Source of the DNA: Solirubrobacterales bacterium
GTDB taxonomy: Bacteria > Actinomycetota > Thermoleophilia > Solirubrobacterales > Solirubrobacteraceae
Assembly: GCA_013695395.1 (NCBI GenBank)
Contig: JACDAP010000016.1
Location: 1 to 9,311, forward strand
DNA length: 9,311 nt
Direction of reading: 5' to 3'
Under the pieces are notes generated by a model. That model ran no database searches. It saw only the letters and a list, made by a program, of their open reading frames with translations, and was not told where the DNA came from. A program made the position numbers and the translations under genes. Every line of letters begins with the position of its first letter. Within the stretch, counting starts at the first letter, position 1. Below, in pieces: positions 7,822 to 9,311 of this stretch.

Positions 7822-7848
7822 CGAAGCGCTGAGCGCCGGGTAGCTTCG
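7822..7848. repeat. Small inverted repeat between the hydrolase and ParB-like genes
   Basis: CGAAGC (7822-7827) pairs with GCTTCG (7843-7848). The interval also contains two near-direct copies of GAAGCGNTGAG (7810-7820, 7823-7833). The stem is short, so it could be a weak terminator or chance. Confidence 0.3.
7841..7846 (+). promoter_or_regulatory. Candidate -10 box for a leaderless ParB-like transcript
   Basis: TAGCTT (TAnnnT) ends 7 nt before the ATG at 7854, and no Shine-Dalgarno is present. Transcription would begin at or one base from the start codon. Confidence 0.5.
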
Positions 7849-7853
7849 CGGGC

Positions 7854-8702
7854 ATGCCCGCGCGCTCGACCGGCTTTCCTGGCAGCGACGCGCAGGACGA
7901 CTTCTCCCGCGCCCGCCGTCGACAGGCGCGGCGGCGGCTCGGGCGGCGCTTCGAGCGTGGCGGCGCGGACGTCGACCTGATCCTCCCGTTCGACGAGGTC
8001 GTCGCCGAGCTCGGACGGACCGGCGAGCATGACCTCGGCCTGGAGCGGATCGAGCTCGACTCGGTCGTGGGCACGGTCGACCGGGACAAGGGAGGCTTCG
8101 ACCGCCGCTTCGCCCCCACGACATCGCGCGTGCGGACCCGCTGGGAACGGATCGCCGAGGCGATGCGGCGGGGTGAGCCGTTGCCTGCGATCAGCGTCTA
8201 CCGGGTCGGTGAGGTCCACTTCGTGCGCGACGGCCACCACCGCGTGTCGGTCGCCCGGGCGCTCGGGGAGACCCACCTCGACGCGCGCGTCGTCGAGGTC
8301 TCCACGCGGATCGGGGCCGAGCGCGAGCTCACGCTCGCCGACCTGCCGCTCAAAGGCCACGAGCGGCTCTTCCGGGAGCGCGTCCCACTCCCCGAGGCCG
8401 ACGCCCGGCGCGTGGTGCTGAGTGACCCGTGGCGCTACGGCGAGCTCGCCGAGGGGGTCGAGGCCTGGGCGTTCCGGGTCATGCAGGACCGCGTGGAGCT
8501 GCTCGGCCGTGCCGATGCTGCCCGGGTGTGGTTCGCGGAGGAGTTCACGCCGGTGGTGGCGATGCTGCGCGAGGCCGGCCTCGACGCGCCGGGCCAGAGC
8601 GACGCCGACGCCTACCTCGCCGTCAGCTGCGCCCGTTACCGGCTCTCGCGTACCCAGGAGTGGACGCCCGAGATCATCGAGCGGCTGCGTCGGGAGCGCT
8701 GA
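7854..8702 (+). CDS. ParB/Srx-fold domain protein, possibly DNA-binding
   Basis: A 282-residue protein whose centre (~105-150) carries a ParB/sulfiredoxin-type core: A-I-S-V-Y-R-V-G-E then [16 protein letters not shown] at 123-138, equivalent to the ParB G-x-R-R box in the form DGHHR. A basic N-terminal stretch ([10 protein letters not shown], 19-28) may touch nucleic acid. The C-terminal ~100 residues are predicted helical and unrecognised. The canonical ParB middle helix-turn-helix is not evident and no parA lies nearby, so a role in chromosome partitioning is doubtful. A stand-alone regulatory or CTP/nucleotide-using role is possible. A TAnnnT box 7 nt before the ATG suggests a leaderless mRNA. 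Its 3' end overlaps the convergent ABC ATPase gene by 29 bp. Fold call good, function open. Confidence 0.75.
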   Translation: MPARSTGFPGSDAQDDFSRARRRQARRRLGRRFERGGADVDLILPFDEVVAELGRTGEHDLGLERIELDSVVGTVDRDKGGFDRRFAPTTSRVRTRWERIAEAMRRGEPLPAISVYRVGEVHFVRDGHHRVSVARALGETHLDARVVEVSTRIGAERELTLADLPLKGHERLFRERVPLPEADARRVVLSDPWRYGELAEGVEAWAFRVMQDRVELLGRADAARVWFAEEFTPVVAMLREAGLDAPGQSDADAYLAVSCARYRLSRTQEWTPEIIERLRRER

Positions 8703-9311
8703 CCTCCCGCTCCCCGCTCCCCTCCTCGCCGGTCAGCCGCCGGCCGTCCTTCGCGTCGAACAGGTGCAGGCGTTCGACGTCGAGCCAGAGCTTCGTCTTC
8801 TCCCCGGCCTTGACCTGCGCGTCCGGCGAGAGGCGGGCGACGACCCGGCCGCCGCCGCCCGGCACGTCGGCGAGCCCCGCGTCGGCGGCGATCTCGGCCA
8901 GCTCGTCTGAGGTCGCGCCCTCGCCCTCGTAGTCGAAGTAGACGTAGAGCTCGGACCCCATCGACTCGACGAGGTCGATCTCGACCTCGAAGACGAACGA
9001 CTCCCCGTCGTGGTGCTCGGGGGCGAGATCGGCCCATTCGAAGGATTCGGGTCGCACACCCGCGATGACGTGCTCGGCCTTGACGCCCTTGAGCGCTGCG
9101 GGCACGGGGACCTCTCCGAACGGCAGCCGTACCTTTCCGTCTCCGAGGTCGGCAGGGAAGAAGTTCATCGAGGGTGAGCCGATGAAACCCGCCACGAACA
9201 GATTACGGGGGCGTTCGTAGAGCTCCTTCGGCGTGTCGACCTGCTGGATCGTGCCCGCACGCATCACCGCGACGCGGTCGCCGAGCGTCATCGCTTCGGT
9301 CTGATCGTGGG
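8674..9311 (-). CDS. Sugar ABC transporter ATP-binding protein, MalK/UgpC type (N-terminus outside window)
   Basis: The last ~211 residues of the cytoplasmic ATPase that powers a carbohydrate (sugar or glycerol-phosphate type) importer. The window opens on the H-loop, [13 protein letters not shown], so the Walker motifs lie beyond 9311. Next come the typical tail of the nucleotide domain ([13 protein letters not shown], then [13 protein letters not shown]) and the MalK-like TOBE/OB regulatory domain with the V-R-P-E motif, V-E-S-M-G-S-E and L-H-L-F-D. An in-frame ATG at 9291 is internal, not the start. The cognate permeases and binding protein are not in view. The extreme C-terminus (past ~200) overlaps the convergent ParB-like gene. 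Likely partner permeases lie upstream or elsewhere, since MalK-type ATPases are often shared. Confidence 0.93.
   Translation of the reverse strand, partial: HDQTEAMTLGDRVAVMRAGTIQQVDTPKELYERPRNLFVAGFIGSPSMNFFPADLGDGKVRLPFGEVPVPAALKGVKAEHVIAGVRPESFEWADLAPEHHDGESFVFEVEIDLVESMGSELYVYFDYEGEGATSDELAEIAADAGLADVPGGGGRVVARLSPDAQVKAGEKTKLWLDVERLHLFDAKDGRRLTGEEGSGEREVSAPDAAAR

Overview
This is a GC-rich bacterial window of actinobacterial type. Codon third positions are almost always G or C, many starts lack a Shine-Dalgarno (SD) site, and several ATGs sit 6-9 nt after a TAnnnT box, as expected for leaderless transcripts. The protein flavour (short SPOUT methylase, leucine genes, UgpC/MalK-type ATPase) suggests Actinomycetota, perhaps the Thermoleophilia/Solirubrobacter side. 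That placement is inference from composition and style, not from a marker gene.

Layout, left to right. (1) A SpoU/TrmH-like RNA methyltransferase frame (+, to 699), whose 5' part carries two tandem palindromic hairpin units. (2) A leucine cluster on the minus strand, in transcription order: a VAT1-like MDR oxidoreductase (6105-5104), a leucine-rich leader peptide (5077-5030), leuA (4950-3334), a strong stem-loop (3325-3287), an XRE-cupin regulator (3209-2622), leuC (2625-1273) and leuD (1270-707). LeuA makes 2-isopropylmalate and LeuCD isomerises it to 3-isopropylmalate; leuB is not in the window. (3) On the plus strand, a secreted clan-A glycoside-hydrolase-like protein (6170-7819) and a ParB/Srx-fold DNA-binding-like protein (7854-8702). 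(4) On the minus strand at the right edge, the C-terminal two-thirds of a MalK/UgpC-type sugar ABC transporter ATPase (8674 to past 9311).

The most interesting part is how the leucine genes seem to be controlled. leuA is preceded by an unannotated 15-codon ORF, MPFSLAPLRLLLLPR, with six Leu codons, four of them consecutive. A hairpin spans its stop codon, and its Leu-codon run is complementary to the leuA Shine-Dalgarno. leuCD is handled separately: it is translationally coupled (ATGA overlap) to an XRE-cupin regulator, and that regulator's start is preceded by a 9-bp-arm palindrome overlapping its likely -10 region. This suggests leucine-responsive attenuation for leuA and an autoregulated repressor/activator for leuCD.

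No tRNA, rRNA, CRISPR array, insertion sequence or transposase was seen. No stretch over 300 bases lacks a gene.
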